DNA from: Actinomadura citrea
GTDB taxonomy: Bacteria; Actinomycetota; Actinomycetes; Streptosporangiales; Streptosporangiaceae
Direction: 5' to 3'
Assembly (NCBI RefSeq): GCF_013409045.1
Contig: NZ_JACCBT010000001.1
Coordinates: 7,170,669-7,234,668, forward strand
Length of the DNA: 64,000 nucleotides
The notes below the pieces were generated by a model. That model made no database searches, had not been told where the DNA came from, and saw nothing but the letters and a program-made list of their open reading frames with translations. Made by a program: the position numbers and the translations under genes. Position 1 is the stretch's first letter. Each line of letters begins with the position of its first letter. Below, one piece after another: positions 1-8,349 of this stretch.

Positions 1-478
1 GATTCGTGATCGCGAAGGGAGGCAGCCCGCGCTCCTCCAGGTAGGCGAGGTAGTCGGGATGGTCCACCGGGTTGTGCCAGCCGGGCAGATGCGGGCCGTC
101 GAAGCCGTGGTGGCCCGCGCTCCGCTCGGCGTCGACGTGCCACTTGCCGATGAGGCCCAGGTTGTATCCGGCCTTGGCCAGCGGATCGGCGAAGGTGAAC
201 TGGCCGTCGGCCAGCTCGACCGTGTAGCCGACGTTGCGCTCCCGGTTGGCCAGCAGCTTGTGCCGGAACGGCGCGTACCCGGTGAGCAGGCTCGCCCGCG
301 CGGGCGCGCAGATCGCGGTCGGCGTGTACGACCGGTCGAAGCGCGTTCCCGTCTCCGCCAGGCCGTCCAGGTGCGGGGTGCTCACCGAGCCGTCCCGCGC
401 GTAGCAGCCGAGGGTGTCCACCCGGTGCTGGTCGGTCATCAGGAACAGGATGTTCCGGCGCTCCCCCGGTCCGGTCAT
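1..478 (-). CDS. Sulfatase (type I, formylglycine-dependent), C-terminus beyond window edge
   Basis: This is the last visible gene of the minus-strand operon, and only its N-terminal 159 residues are in the window. It opens with the alkaline-phosphatase-fold start seen in arylsulfatases (NILFLMTDQHR, metal-binding Asp) and carries the sulfatase signature CAPAR. In that motif Cys57 would be oxidised to formylglycine, and the following PAR fits the C-x-P-x-R rule. A second conserved block (GLIGKWHVD) is also present. The ATG overlaps the stop of the binding-protein gene by 4 bp (ATGA), so translation is probably coupled. Its place with a NitT/TauT-type transporter suggests cleavage of a sulfate ester linked to an imported compound. 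The substrate cannot be told. No signal peptide is visible, so the enzyme is probably cytoplasmic. Confidence 0.9.
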   Translation of the reverse strand, partial: MTGPGERRNILFLMTDQHRVDTLGCYARDGSVSTPHLDGLAETGTRFDRSYTPTAICAPARASLLTGYAPFRHKLLANRERNVGYTVELADGQFTFADPLAKAGYNLGLIGKWHVDAERSAGHHGFDGPHLPGWHNPVDHPDYLAYLEERGLPPFAITN

Positions 479-1479
479 CTCCCGGCCGCCTTCGTGTAGA
501 GGTCGCCCGCGTAGTAGGTGTCGGCCTTGGGCACGGTCTTGAGCTTGCCGGACTCGACGAACAGCGCCGCCAGCCCGTCCAGCCACCTGGCGACCGTCCC
601 GTCCTGCGTCCTGGCGACGAGGTCGGCGGTGGTGGGGTACTCGCCGTTGGCGGCGTCCGCCTCGACCTTGTCGACCGGCAGCTTCATGAACGCCGCGGTG
701 AGCTTGATCGTCTCGTCCCGATGCCCGGCGCGGTAGTCGGCGGCCTCCTGGAGCACCCGGATCACCTTGGTGGTCAGCTCGGGCTTGCGGCTCGGCAGGT
801 CGGGAGCGCTGACGAAGGCGTTCGGGAAGCTCATCGCCGGATAGAAGTCGCGATCGCCGGCCAGGTCGACCAGGTCCGGCTTGCGCTGCTTGATCGTGTC
901 GATCAGCGGGTACCAGATGCCGGCCGCGTCGATCTGGCCGGAGACGAACGCCGACACGATCGTCGTCGGGTCCATGGCGACCTTCCGCACGTCCTTGACG
1001 GTCAGGCGGGCCCGCTTCAGCGCGAGCGAGAGGATCATGTCGCCGGACGTGCCCTCCGGCACGCCGACCCTCTTCCCCTTCAGGTCGGCGACCGTCTTGA
1101 TGCCCCGGCCGGGCTGCGCGATCACGTGGTCGGCGAACCCGAGTCCGTTCACCGCGAGGATCTTCGCCTTGCCGGACGCGGGCAGCCAGAACGCCCCCGG
1201 CCCGATGTAGCCGGCGTCCAGGTCCCCGGCACCGAGCGCCTGGATCTGCAGCGGGCCGTTGGTGAACACCTTGGTCTCGGGCTTGAGGCCCTGCTTCTCC
1301 CACAGGCCCTGCTTCTCCGCGATCGCGAGCAGGCTGGAGCCGTTGAAGTCGGCGATGTAGCCGAACCGGACCTTCTCCCCCGACCCGCCCGACCCGGCCT
1401 TGGCGTCGTCGCCGCATCCGGCCGCCGACAGCGCCAGCACGGCCGCGGCGAGACCCGCCAGCGCGGTGCGCATCCTCAC
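475..1479 (-). CDS. NitT/TauT-family ABC transporter substrate-binding lipoprotein
   Basis: This is a periplasmic-type binding protein of the NMT1/TauA/SsuA fold, about 334 residues and normal for the family. The N-terminus is a lipoprotein signal with lipobox LSAAGC followed by a Gly/Ser linker. The mature part shows the expected VRFGYI...NGSSLLAIAEKQGLW start, the GAGDLDAGYIGPG segment and the KGKRVGVPEGTSGD hinge. Members bind nitrate, sulfonates, taurine or pyrimidine precursors. With the neighbouring sulfatase, a sulfated or sulfonated organic compound is a reasonable guess. The GTG at 1479 is preferred as start: it overlaps the ATPase stop (GTGA) and has an AGGAAGGGA ribosome site at good spacing. 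The ATG two codons later is an alternative. Confidence 0.88.
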   Translation of the reverse strand: MRMRTALAGLAAAVLALSAAGCGDDAKAGSGGSGEKVRFGYIADFNGSSLLAIAEKQGLWEKQGLKPETKVFTNGPLQIQALGAGDLDAGYIGPGAFWLPASGKAKILAVNGLGFADHVIAQPGRGIKTVADLKGKRVGVPEGTSGDMILSLALKRARLTVKDVRKVAMDPTTIVSAFVSGQIDAAGIWYPLIDTIKQRKPDLVDLAGDRDFYPAMSFPNAFVSAPDLPSRKPELTTKVIRVLQEAADYRAGHRDETIKLTAAFMKLPVDKVEADAANGEYPTTADLVARTQDGTVARWLDGLAALFVESGKLKTVPKADTYYAGDLYTKAAGR

Positions 1480-2297
1480 GTTGTGTTCCCTTCCTGGTGG
1501 TAGACCGCATGCCAGATGCGGTTGCGGATCTCCGCGAACTCCGGGGACAGCCGCACCTCCTCGGTGCGGGGACGGGGCAGGCCGACGTCCACGACCTCCT
1601 GGACGCGGCCGGGCGCCGCCATGACGACCACCCGGCCGCCGAGGTAGACGGCCTCGTCCACGTCGTGGGTGATGAACAGGACCGTGCGGCGCTCCCGGCT
1701 CCAGATGTCGAGCAGCCGGTCCTGCATGCGGACGCGGGTCAGCGCGTCCAGGGCGCCGAACGGCTCGTCCATCAGCAGGATCCGGGGCTCGGCGGCGTAG
1801 GCGCGGGCGAGCGCGCAGCGCTGCCGCATCCCGCCGGACAGCGTCCGCGGGTGCGCGTCGGCGAAGTCGCCCAGCCCGACCATGTCGATGAAGTACTCGG
1901 CCCGCGCCCGGCGCTCCCGCCGCGGCACCCTGGCGATCTTCAGCCCGAACTCGACGTTGCCGCGCACGGTCAGCCAGGGGAACAGCGCGTACTGCTGGAA
2001 GATCACACCGCGTTCCGGGCCCGGACCGGCGACCGCGCGGCCGTCCACCAGGACCTCGCCGGAGGTCGGTGGGACGAGCCCGGCGGCGACGCCGAGCAGC
2101 GTGCTCTTGCCGCATCCGGACGGGCCGACGACGGTGACGAACTCCTCGTCGGCGACGCCGAGGGCGACCCGGTCGAGCGCGGTGACGGAGGCTCCGGCGG
2201 CGGCCGGATAGACCTTCCCCACCTCACGGAACTCGATCTTGGCGGCGTCCGGCGTGGTCGCCGCGGCGCCCGCGCCGTCCCGGCGCGCCGCGTTCAC
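1476..2297 (-). CDS. NitT/TauT-family ABC transporter ATP-binding protein
   Basis: A 273-residue nucleotide-binding subunit of an importer. It has all the ABC landmarks: Walker A GPSGCGKST, signature LSGGMRQRCALARA, Walker B ILLMDEPFGALD and H-loop FITHDVDEAV. It pairs with the downstream binding protein and upstream permease as one NitT/TauT transporter. The start is taken as the GTG at 2297, which overlaps the permease stop by 4 bp (GTGA). Codons upstream in this frame lie inside the permease gene and are not part of the protein. There is no C-terminal regulatory domain. Confidence 0.9.
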   Translation of the reverse strand: MNAARRDGAGAAATTPDAAKIEFREVGKVYPAAAGASVTALDRVALGVADEEFVTVVGPSGCGKSTLLGVAAGLVPPTSGEVLVDGRAVAGPGPERGVIFQQYALFPWLTVRGNVEFGLKIARVPRRERRARAEYFIDMVGLGDFADAHPRTLSGGMRQRCALARAYAAEPRILLMDEPFGALDALTRVRMQDRLLDIWSRERRTVLFITHDVDEAVYLGGRVVVMAAPGRVQEVVDVGLPRPRTEEVRLSPEFAEIRNRIWHAVYHQEGNTT

Positions 2298-3103
2298 CGG
2301 CGCTCCTGCCAGCCGCCGAGGCGCCGTTCGGCGAGCAGCAGCAGCCGGTCCATCAGCAGGCCGAGCACACCGATCGTGATCAGCCCGACGAAGATCGTGG
2401 GGAGGTCGTAGTACACCTGGGCCTGCTGCATCCGGAAGCCGAGGCCCTCCTGCGCAGCGATCAGCTCGGCCGCCACCAGCGTGGCCCAGGCCGAACCGAG
2501 GCCGATGCGCATCCCGACCACGATGAACGGGGTCGAGGCGGGGACGACCACGCGGGCGAAGACGACCCGGTCCCCCGCGCCCAGCACCCGCGCCGCGTTG
2601 ACCAGTGTGGGATCCACCCCAATCACGCCCTGAAAAGTAGAGATCACGCACGACAGAAAGGCGCCGAGGGCGATCACCAGGACTTTCGGCGTCTCGCCGA
2701 TGCCGAGCACGACGATGGCGAGCGGAATGATCGCGAGCGGCGGGACCGTCCGGAAGAACTGCACCCACGGCTCCAGCAGCCCGCGCGCCACGCCGTACCA
2801 GCCCATCAGGAAGCCGGCCGGAACCGCCAGGACCGTCCCCAGCGCGAAGCCGAGGAACACCCGGCGCAGGCTGGCCAGCGCGTCGCCCGCCAGCGTCCCG
2901 TCACCGATCAGCTCGGCCGCGCGCTGGGCCACCCGGACGGGACCGGGCAGCCCCTGGACGCCGAATCCCGCCAGCACCGCCCAGAGCCCGATGCCGAGCA
3001 GCAGCGTGAGGAGGTTGAGCGCCGGGCCCCGGAGCCGGGGCGGCACGCTGCGGCGCCGGACGTCGCGCACCGGCGATGGCGCCGGCGCGGTCACCGCACC
3101 CAT
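2294..3103 (-). CDS. NitT/TauT-family ABC transporter permease
   Basis: A 269-residue inner-membrane permease of the SsuC/TauC type with about six hydrophobic helices. The first is LNLLTLLLGIGLWAVLAGFG, after a basic N-terminal tail. The cytoplasmic EAA-like loop that contacts the ATPase is seen at VNAARVLGAGDRVVFARVVVPAS. The ATG at 3103 has a GGAGG seven bases upstream and is the best start; an in-frame GTG at 3094 overlapping the previous stop is the alternative. The gene lies inside the coupled operon and ends in a 4-bp overlap with the ATPase gene. Confidence 0.9.
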   Translation of the reverse strand: MGAVTAPAPSPVRDVRRRSVPPRLRGPALNLLTLLLGIGLWAVLAGFGVQGLPGPVRVAQRAAELIGDGTLAGDALASLRRVFLGFALGTVLAVPAGFLMGWYGVARGLLEPWVQFFRTVPPLAIIPLAIVVLGIGETPKVLVIALGAFLSCVISTFQGVIGVDPTLVNAARVLGAGDRVVFARVVVPASTPFIVVGMRIGLGSAWATLVAAELIAAQEGLGFRMQQAQVYYDLPTIFVGLITIGVLGLLMDRLLLLAERRLGGWQERR

Positions 3104-4062
3104 CGGCTCACCTCCGCCGACAGAAGCTCCAGCGTACGCAGGTCGTGGGCGCCGTCCGCACGGGTCATCTCGTAGTAGAGGCGCAGCCGCCCGTCGCCCT
3201 GGGGGACGGCGTCCACGTAGCGCACCGATCCCGTTCCGGACGCCGAGACGACCGCCGGCCCGTCGGGCGTCAGACGCTTCCAGTCCGCCAGGTCGGCCGA
3301 CCAGGCGAGGCCTGTCTTCTCCTCGTAGTTGCGGGTGTGGTCGACCTCGCCGTCGTAGAACCCGAGATATCCACCGCCGGTCTCCACGACGCTGTTGAGG
3401 CGGGCGGCCCAGCGGTCCCAGCCCGCTCCCGGTTCGAAGACGATCCCGCGCCACTCCCACGTCCTCCCGTCGTCGGCGCTCTCGGCGAGCGCCGACACCG
3501 AGTCCGACAGGCCCGTGTTGTGGATGTCCGCGGTCGCGTGGGCGCGCTCGAGATCCCGCTCGGAGAGCGCGGCGCGCGCGGCGCTGACCAGCATCACCAC
3601 CCGCCCGTCCGCAGTGCGCACCACACGCGGATCCTTGACGCCCTGCGTGCCGGTCGTCGCGGCCGTGAAAACCGGGCGCCGCGCCGCCACGTCGAAGCCG
3701 TCCGGCGCCGCGGCCTCGGCCACATCGATCCGCCATCTGCCGTCGGCCGGGTCCACGTAGCTGAGATACAGCTGGTAGACGCCGTCGCGTCGCCGGTACA
3801 GGCTGAAGCGCTCCATCGAAGGCGTGGCCAGTTCGCCCTTCTCCACGGCCCAGACGTCCTCGAACTCCAGCCCGTCGGCGCTCACCGCGACCGCGCAGCG
3901 CCAGCCCCGCTCCGTGCCGGCGGCACCGCGCGGACGCCGGCGCCTGTACGTCATCAGGTGGCGGCCCTCGTCGCGCAGGACGCCGGGACAGCCCACCCAG
4001 TAGCCGGGCTCGGCCCGCTCGGGCTCGAACACCGTGACGCCCGCCTCGGGGTCGAAGGTCAT
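3091..4062 (-). CDS. Beta-propeller glycosidase-like protein (GH43/GH32/GH130-like fold)
   Basis: A 323-residue protein with no signal peptide. It repeats short segments typical of five-bladed propeller glycosidases: WVGCPGVLRDEGRHLMTYR, CAVAVSADGLEFED, GVKDPRVVRTADGRVVMLVSA and YLGFYDGEVDHTRNYEEKTGLAWSADLADWKRL. The KDPRVV and DG...YY strands are where such families place acidic catalytic or binding residues, but the exact family and active site cannot be assigned here. It sits between the ROK regulator (4-bp ATGA overlap) and the permease, so it probably processes a carbohydrate connected with the imported, possibly sulfated, substrate. It could also be a non-catalytic sugar-binding propeller. 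Confidence 0.7.
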   Translation of the reverse strand: MTFDPEAGVTVFEPERAEPGYWVGCPGVLRDEGRHLMTYRRRRPRGAAGTERGWRCAVAVSADGLEFEDVWAVEKGELATPSMERFSLYRRRDGVYQLYLSYVDPADGRWRIDVAEAAAPDGFDVAARRPVFTAATTGTQGVKDPRVVRTADGRVVMLVSAARAALSERDLERAHATADIHNTGLSDSVSALAESADDGRTWEWRGIVFEPGAGWDRWAARLNSVVETGGGYLGFYDGEVDHTRNYEEKTGLAWSADLADWKRLTPDGPAVVSASGTGSVRYVDAVPQGDGRLRLYYEMTRADGAHDLRTLELLSAEVSRWVR

Positions 4063-5231
4063 GCGGGGGTCCCTCCTGCCATCAGAAACGGATAGCCCGC
4101 CAGCAGCGGGGATTCATGGGCCACCAGGGCGATCGCGCCGAGCGCGCCCGCCTCGGGCCCGAGGCTGGCGGGACTCAGGCGCAGGTCCGCGCGGACCATC
4201 GGCAGCGCGTGCCGCCGCAGCGCCTCCTCCGCCGGGCCGAGGATCGCCTCGCCCGCGGCCGCCAGTTCACCGCCCACCACGACCCGCTCGGGGGCCAGGG
4301 TGTTGCAGACCCCGGCGAGGACGAGGCCGAGCGCCCGGCCGGCCCGATCGAACGCCGCCCGCGCCGCGGCGTCCCCCGCGTCCAGTGCGGCGAGCGCACC
4401 GGGAAGGTCGGCGCCGCCGCAGGCGGCCAGGACGGCGGGAACCGACGCGTAAGCCTCCAGGCAGCCGTGTCCTCCGCAACCGCAGGGCGGTCCGGCCGCG
4501 TCCACCGGCACGTGCCCGATCTCCCCGGCCGTTCCTGCGGCGCCGCGCAGCAGCCGGCCGTCCGCCACGATCCCGCCGCCGACGCCGTCCGAGAGCCGCA
4601 CGTAGACGACGTCGGACGATCCCGTCCCGGCGCCCCGCGCGGCCTCCGCCAGGGCCGCCAGCCGGGTGTTGTTGTCGGCGACGACCGGCACGCCGAAATG
4701 CTCGCCGACAGCCTCCGCGACCTGCCGCGCCGCACCGTCCGGGCGTCCGTCCCGGTCGCGGGGCACCGGCCCGGCCACACCGACCCCGACACCGGTGAGC
4801 GGCCCGAGGTCCACCCGGAGCGAATCCACCAGGTTGCAGGCGATGCGCACCCGCCGCCCCCATGAGGTGGACCGGGCGTAAGAGCGGGTCCCGGTGGCGG
4901 CCACCTGTTGCGCGGCGTCGGCGACCGCGACGTGCACCCTGCGGTGCCCGAAGTCCATCCCGAGCGTCCGGCCCGCGGCAGGGTTCAGCGTGACCAGCTC
5001 CGCCGGGCGTCCCGGAGAGCGCCGTCCGGTCGCCTCCGCCGTGGCGGTGACCACGGCGCCGCGTTCCAGCAGCGCACTGACGATCTCCGACAGCGTCGAC
5101 CGGGACAGCCCGGACGACCGGGCGATCTCGGCCCGGCTCAGCGGCCCCCGGGCGCGCAGCAGCGCCAGGATCCGCTCCTCGTGCCCACGGCGGACCAGCT
5201 CCAGGACACCGGGCTCCGCGCCGGATGCCAT
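4059..5231 (-). CDS. ROK-family transcriptional regulator
   Basis: A 390-residue protein with an N-terminal winged helix-turn-helix (about residues 17-62, SRAEIARSSGLSRSTLSEIVSALLE) joined to a ROK sugar-kinase-like domain. The ROK zinc motif CGCGGHGCLEAYAS lies near residues 247-260, after the GEIGHVPVD segment. The nucleotide-loop DFGHRRVHVAVADAA lies near residues 95-109. These proteins usually repress sugar genes and release DNA on binding a sugar. It heads the operon that runs to the sulfatase, so it is the likely local regulator. The ATG at 5231 is preceded by a GGTGGGCGGT stretch; a GTG at 5240 with a more distant GGAGG is also possible. Confidence 0.9.
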   Translation of the reverse strand: MASGAEPGVLELVRRGHEERILALLRARGPLSRAEIARSSGLSRSTLSEIVSALLERGAVVTATAEATGRRSPGRPAELVTLNPAAGRTLGMDFGHRRVHVAVADAAQQVAATGTRSYARSTSWGRRVRIACNLVDSLRVDLGPLTGVGVGVAGPVPRDRDGRPDGAARQVAEAVGEHFGVPVVADNNTRLAALAEAARGAGTGSSDVVYVRLSDGVGGGIVADGRLLRGAAGTAGEIGHVPVDAAGPPCGCGGHGCLEAYASVPAVLAACGGADLPGALAALDAGDAAARAAFDRAGRALGLVLAGVCNTLAPERVVVGGELAAAGEAILGPAEEALRRHALPMVRADLRLSPASLGPEAGALGAIALVAHESPLLAGYPFLMAGGTPA

Positions 5232-5240
5232 ACCGCCCAC

Positions 5241-5345
5241 CGTTCTGTCGTGCCTCCGGACAAAATCTCCGCTGGTGAGAGTGGAGAGTAACAACGAAAT
5301 TAACGATTTTCCATACAGATTTAGTAGGTTAAAGAGTGAGGCGGG
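5241..5345 (-). promoter_or_regulatory. AT-rich leader and probable promoter of the ROK-sulfatase operon
   Basis: Positions 5288-5340 are strikingly AT-rich for this genome, with runs such as AACGAAATTAACGATTTTCC and TACAGATTTAGTAGGTTAAA on the plus strand. They lie directly upstream of the ROK gene. ROK repressors commonly bind AT-rich TTTAGTTAGTT-like sites. The position and composition fit a promoter and autoregulatory operator, but no exact -35/-10 pair is claimed. Confidence 0.45.
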
Positions 5346-5371
5346 TCACAGCAGCGCGCACAGCGGGCGCC

Positions 5372-5783
5372 TCACCAGCGGACCGGCAGGCCCTTGGGTC
5401 CTGTGACGAGTGCGTTCTTGCGCCAATCCACCTGGGATGCGGGGACCGCGAGCTCCAGAGCGGGGAACTCGGCGAGCAGGACGCTCAGCACTGTGGTGAC
5501 CTCGAGGCGCGCGAGTCGGGCGCCCAGGCAGAAGTGCGCACCGTACCCGAAGGTCATGTGCTGAGCGGGCGGCGGGCGTGTCATGTCGCAGGAGTTCCTC
5601 GACCAGTCCCTCAGCCATCGGCGCGGCGACCGTGGCCAGTCCGGAGTAGACGCCGTCCGTCAGGAGCGTGAAGTTCCCGGTGGCTATCAGGTTGGCGGTC
5701 GTCTCGTGACCGGCCGCGATGAGGTTGGTGGTCAGGCTGACCAGTTCCGGTTCGCTGAGCGACGGAAGACGGCGGCTGCGTGC
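5372..5783 (-). pseudogene. Cytochrome P450 remnant (internal out-of-frame deletion, N-terminus missing)
   Basis: Two pieces of one bacterial P450 lie on the minus strand in different frames. The first (about 5600-5780) reads LSEPELVSLTTNLIAAGHETTANL, the I-helix with the oxygen-activation AGHETT motif, and continues to GLVEELLRHDTP. The second (5372-5590) reads MTRPPPAQHMTFGYGAHFCLGARLAR, the heme-ligand loop with the Cys thiolate, and ends normally at VRW. About 70 residues between them, including the K-helix ExxR, are missing. The frame changes at a GACATGAC sequence that fits both sides, so a deletion through short homology is likely. Everything before the I-helix is absent too, and the remnant stops at the end of the TetR gene. 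It cannot make a working enzyme. Confidence 0.85.
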
Positions 5784-6338
5784 CTATTCGTCCGGGATGA
5801 GGTCGAGGGCGACCTCCAGTGCGGCGTCCTGCAGTTCGTTCTCGTCGATGTCCGTGTCGCGCATGGCGAAGTGGGTCATGTGCAGGGTGAGGATGGACAG
5901 GCGGGCGCGGATCTGGTCCGGGAGGCTCGTCTCCTTGTCGACCAGGAATTCGGCGAACGACTGCATGCGCGCGCGCAGGTCGGCGCCGCCCTTCAGGTCC
6001 CGTACCGCCGGTTCGTTCTGCTGCATGAAGCGGAGCATCTCCTTGCCGGGACCCTGGATGATCTCGGCATAGCGGCGCACGAACTCCCGTCGTGACGCCG
6101 GGGTGGGCTGCTGCCCGCGCGCCCATTCCAGGAGCTCCTCGGCCTCGGCGTGGAAGTCCGCGAAGAGGCTGGCGACGATGTCCTCTTTGGTCTTGAAGTG
6201 GTAGTACAGCGCCGCCTTGGTCACGTCGAGCCGTTCGGCGATCTCGCGGAGCGAGGTCTTCTCGTAGCCCTGCTCGGCGAACAGCTCCAGGGCGACCCTG
6301 CGGATCTGCTCGCGGGTGTCGCTTCGTCGGCGGGTCAT
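5784..6338 (-). CDS. TetR/AcrR-family transcriptional repressor of the adjacent MFS pump
   Basis: A 184-residue TetR-type regulator. The N-terminal helix-turn-helix spans about residues 8-54 (TREQIRRVALELFAEQGYEKTSLREIAERLDVTKAALYYHFKTKEDI, given here by its outer residues as T8 to about I54), and the C-terminal ligand-binding part is all helical. It is transcribed away from the MFS transporter gene; the 111 bp between them holds a nested palindrome that is its likely operator. The expected behaviour is repression of both genes, relieved by a pump substrate. The ATG at 6338 follows GGGGAGGACGTG, a good ribosome site. Confidence 0.9.
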   Translation of the reverse strand: MTRRRSDTREQIRRVALELFAEQGYEKTSLREIAERLDVTKAALYYHFKTKEDIVASLFADFHAEAEELLEWARGQQPTPASRREFVRRYAEIIQGPGKEMLRFMQQNEPAVRDLKGGADLRARMQSFAEFLVDKETSLPDQIRARLSILTLHMTHFAMRDTDIDENELQDAALEVALDLIPDE

Positions 6339-6357
6339 CACGTCCTCCCCAAACAAT

Positions 6358-6428
6358 CTTACTTGACGCCCGGCTAGTTTCCAGCTTACCGTACGGCAAG
6401 TAAGCAAACTAGCCGGGCGGCAGGTAAG
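6358..6428 (+). promoter_or_regulatory. Nested inverted repeats, probable TetR operator between divergent genes
   Basis: A perfect 14-nt inverted repeat (CGCCCGGCTAGTTT at 6367-6380 and its complement at 6406-6419) is extended outward by imperfect CTTACNTGN arms. It encloses a second near-palindrome, CTTACCGTACGGCAAG (6385-6400). The CTTAC half-site therefore recurs several times across about 70 bp. The location between the TetR gene and the MFS gene makes it the probable shared operator. Confidence 0.75.
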
Positions 6429-6449
6429 TACGATGGAGGGACGACCGGG

Positions 6450-8030
6450 ATGAGTACGACACAGACGGAGAGCGGGGCGGGGGCCGCTCCCCAGAGCAAG
6501 CGCCAGATCTACATCGTGATGAGCGGGCTGATGATCGGGATGCTGCTCGCCATGCTGGACAACATGGTGGTCGGCACCGCGATGCCCACGATCGTCGGCG
6601 AGCTGGGCGGGTTGGCGCATCTGTCCTGGGTGGTCACCGCCTACACGCTCGCCACCGCCGCGGCGACGCCGATCTGGGGCAAGCTCGGTGACATCTACGG
6701 CCGCAAGGGCATGTTCATGGCCGCCATCGTGCTGTTCCTGGCCGGGTCGGCACTGGCCGGCATGGCGCACAGCATGATGCAGCTGATCGCCTTCCGCGGT
6801 CTCCAGGGACTGGGCGCCGGTGGCCTGATGGTCGGGGCGATGGCCATCATCGGCGACCTGGTGCCGCCCCGCGAGCGCGGGCGCTATCAGGGACTGATGG
6901 CCGCGGTCATGCCGCTGGCGTTCATCGGGGGCCCGCTGCTGGGCGGCCTGGTCACCGACCACCTCAGCTGGCGGTGGGCCTTCTACGTCAACCTGCCGCT
7001 GGGCGCCCTCGCCCTGGTGGTCACCGCGCTGACCATGCACCTTCCCAAGCGTCCTCGCGGCACCTCCCGCATCGACTATGCCGGCGCGGCCCTGCTGACC
7101 GGCGGCATCGTCTGCCTGTCGCTGATGACCAGCTGGGGCGGTCTGGAGTACGCCTGGACCTCCGCCACGATCATCGGCCTGGGCGCCGGCGCAGCCGTCC
7201 TGCTGACGCTGTTCGTGCTGTGGGAGCTGCGTGTCGAGTCCCCGATCCTGCCGATGAGCCTGTTCCGCAGCCGTAACTTCACTCTGGCCTCGGTGCTGGG
7301 CTTCCTGGTCGGCTTCGCGATGTTCGGTGCGGTGACCTTCCTGCCGCAGTTCCAGCAGCTGGTGCAGGGCGCCTCGGCCACCAACAGCGGCCTGCTCCTG
7401 CTGCCGTTGATGATGGGCATGCTCGTCACCACCATGGCGGTCGGACAGCTGGTGACCCGCACCGGGCGCTACCGCGTCTACCCCATCGTGGGCGGCGTGT
7501 TCATGACCGCGGGCATGCTGCTGCTGGCCCAGCTCACCGTGGGCTCCACCCGGCTGACCACCGGGCTGTTCATGCTCGTGCTGGGCGCCGGTATGGGGTT
7601 CCTGATGCAGAACACGATGCTCATCGCGCAGAACAGCGTGGAGATGAAGGACATGGGCGCGGCCAGCGGCGCGGCCACCCTGTTCCGGACGATCGGCGGC
7701 TCGCTCGGCGTGTCGATCCTCGGCGCGATCTACAGCAGCCACCTGACCGGTGCGCTGACCGACCGGCTCGGCGAGCAGGCAGGCGAGTCGATCTCGGGCA
7801 GCGGCGGCCAGCTCACTCCGGCGCTGCTCAAGCGGATGCCGGTCGACGTGCGCGACGCCGTGGAGCACGCGGTCACCTCAGGTGTCCACAACGTCTTCCT
7901 CTGGGCGTCCGCGTTCACGCTGCTGGCCATCGTCGCCGCCTGGTTCATCCGCGAAACCCCGCTGCGCGGCGGCGCCGCCGACCAGTCCGCCCCCGAGGAC
8001 CGCGCACTCACCGAACCCGTCACGGTCTGA
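6450..8030 (+). CDS. MFS drug/proton antiporter, DHA2 (EmrB/QacA) family
   Basis: A 526-residue membrane protein with about 14 transmembrane helices, the size and layout of the DHA2 family. Motif A is GKLGDIYGRKGMF after helix 2. Motif C in helix 5 appears as MPLAFIGGPLLGGLV. A conserved Asp lies in helix 1 (AMLDNMVVGTAMPTI). It should export hydrophobic or cationic drugs in exchange for protons. It is divergent from the TetR gene and probably repressed by it. A GGAGGGACGACCGGG stretch precedes the ATG. A strong hairpin follows the stop. Confidence 0.92.
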   Translation: MSTTQTESGAGAAPQSKRQIYIVMSGLMIGMLLAMLDNMVVGTAMPTIVGELGGLAHLSWVVTAYTLATAAATPIWGKLGDIYGRKGMFMAAIVLFLAGSALAGMAHSMMQLIAFRGLQGLGAGGLMVGAMAIIGDLVPPRERGRYQGLMAAVMPLAFIGGPLLGGLVTDHLSWRWAFYVNLPLGALALVVTALTMHLPKRPRGTSRIDYAGAALLTGGIVCLSLMTSWGGLEYAWTSATIIGLGAGAAVLLTLFVLWELRVESPILPMSLFRSRNFTLASVLGFLVGFAMFGAVTFLPQFQQLVQGASATNSGLLLLPLMMGMLVTTMAVGQLVTRTGRYRVYPIVGGVFMTAGMLLLAQLTVGSTRLTTGLFMLVLGAGMGFLMQNTMLIAQNSVEMKDMGAASGAATLFRTIGGSLGVSILGAIYSSHLTGALTDRLGEQAGESISGSGGQLTPALLKRMPVDVRDAVEHAVTSGVHNVFLWASAFTLLAIVAAWFIRETPLRGGAADQSAPEDRALTEPVTV

Positions 8031-8048
8031 CCCGCCGCAGCACCACCA

Positions 8049-8076
8049 GGGGTCGTCCTCCCAGGAGGACGGCCCC
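8049..8076 (+). terminator. GC-rich hairpin, probable terminator of the MFS gene
   Basis: An 11-bp stem (GGGGTCGTCCT paired with AGGACGGCCCC, one G-U pair) with a six-base loop lies 18 bp past the MFS stop codon. There is no clear T-run, which is common for actinomycete terminators. Confidence 0.6.
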
Positions 8077-8222
8077 TGTCTCATTCAGGCCGGGCGCCGA
8101 CGCTGCAACGTCGAAGCCCCCTCGCCGCTGCCGAGATCCAAGATCATGGCCCGCGCGTTCGCCCGGCTGTCGCGAACCTGTTCGGCTGGTCGGACGTGCG
8201 GTCGTGGGTCAAGGGGTGCGGG

Positions 8223-8257
8223 TTGGACTCTCCCCCGGTGGGAGGGTTCACCATGAT
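8223..8257 (+). promoter_or_regulatory. MerR-type promoter with spacer dyad upstream of the BtrH-like gene
   Basis: The dyad ACTCTCCC(8227-8234)-CCGGT-GGGAGGGT(8240-8247) matches the operator form of MerR-family activators. It overlaps a possible -35 TTGGAC (8223-8228) and a weak -10 about 20 bp on (CACCAT, 8249-8254). A long spacer with a central dyad is the MerR signature. No MerR gene is present nearby. The rest of 8077-8349 shows no credible gene. Confidence 0.45.
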
Positions 8258-8349
8258 GGCGTGCGAGACGAACCACTCCTCGGACCGGCGGAGGCACAGC
8301 AGGATGTGCTGATGACCCGGCTGGTCATCCCTTCGAAGAGAGCATTGGC

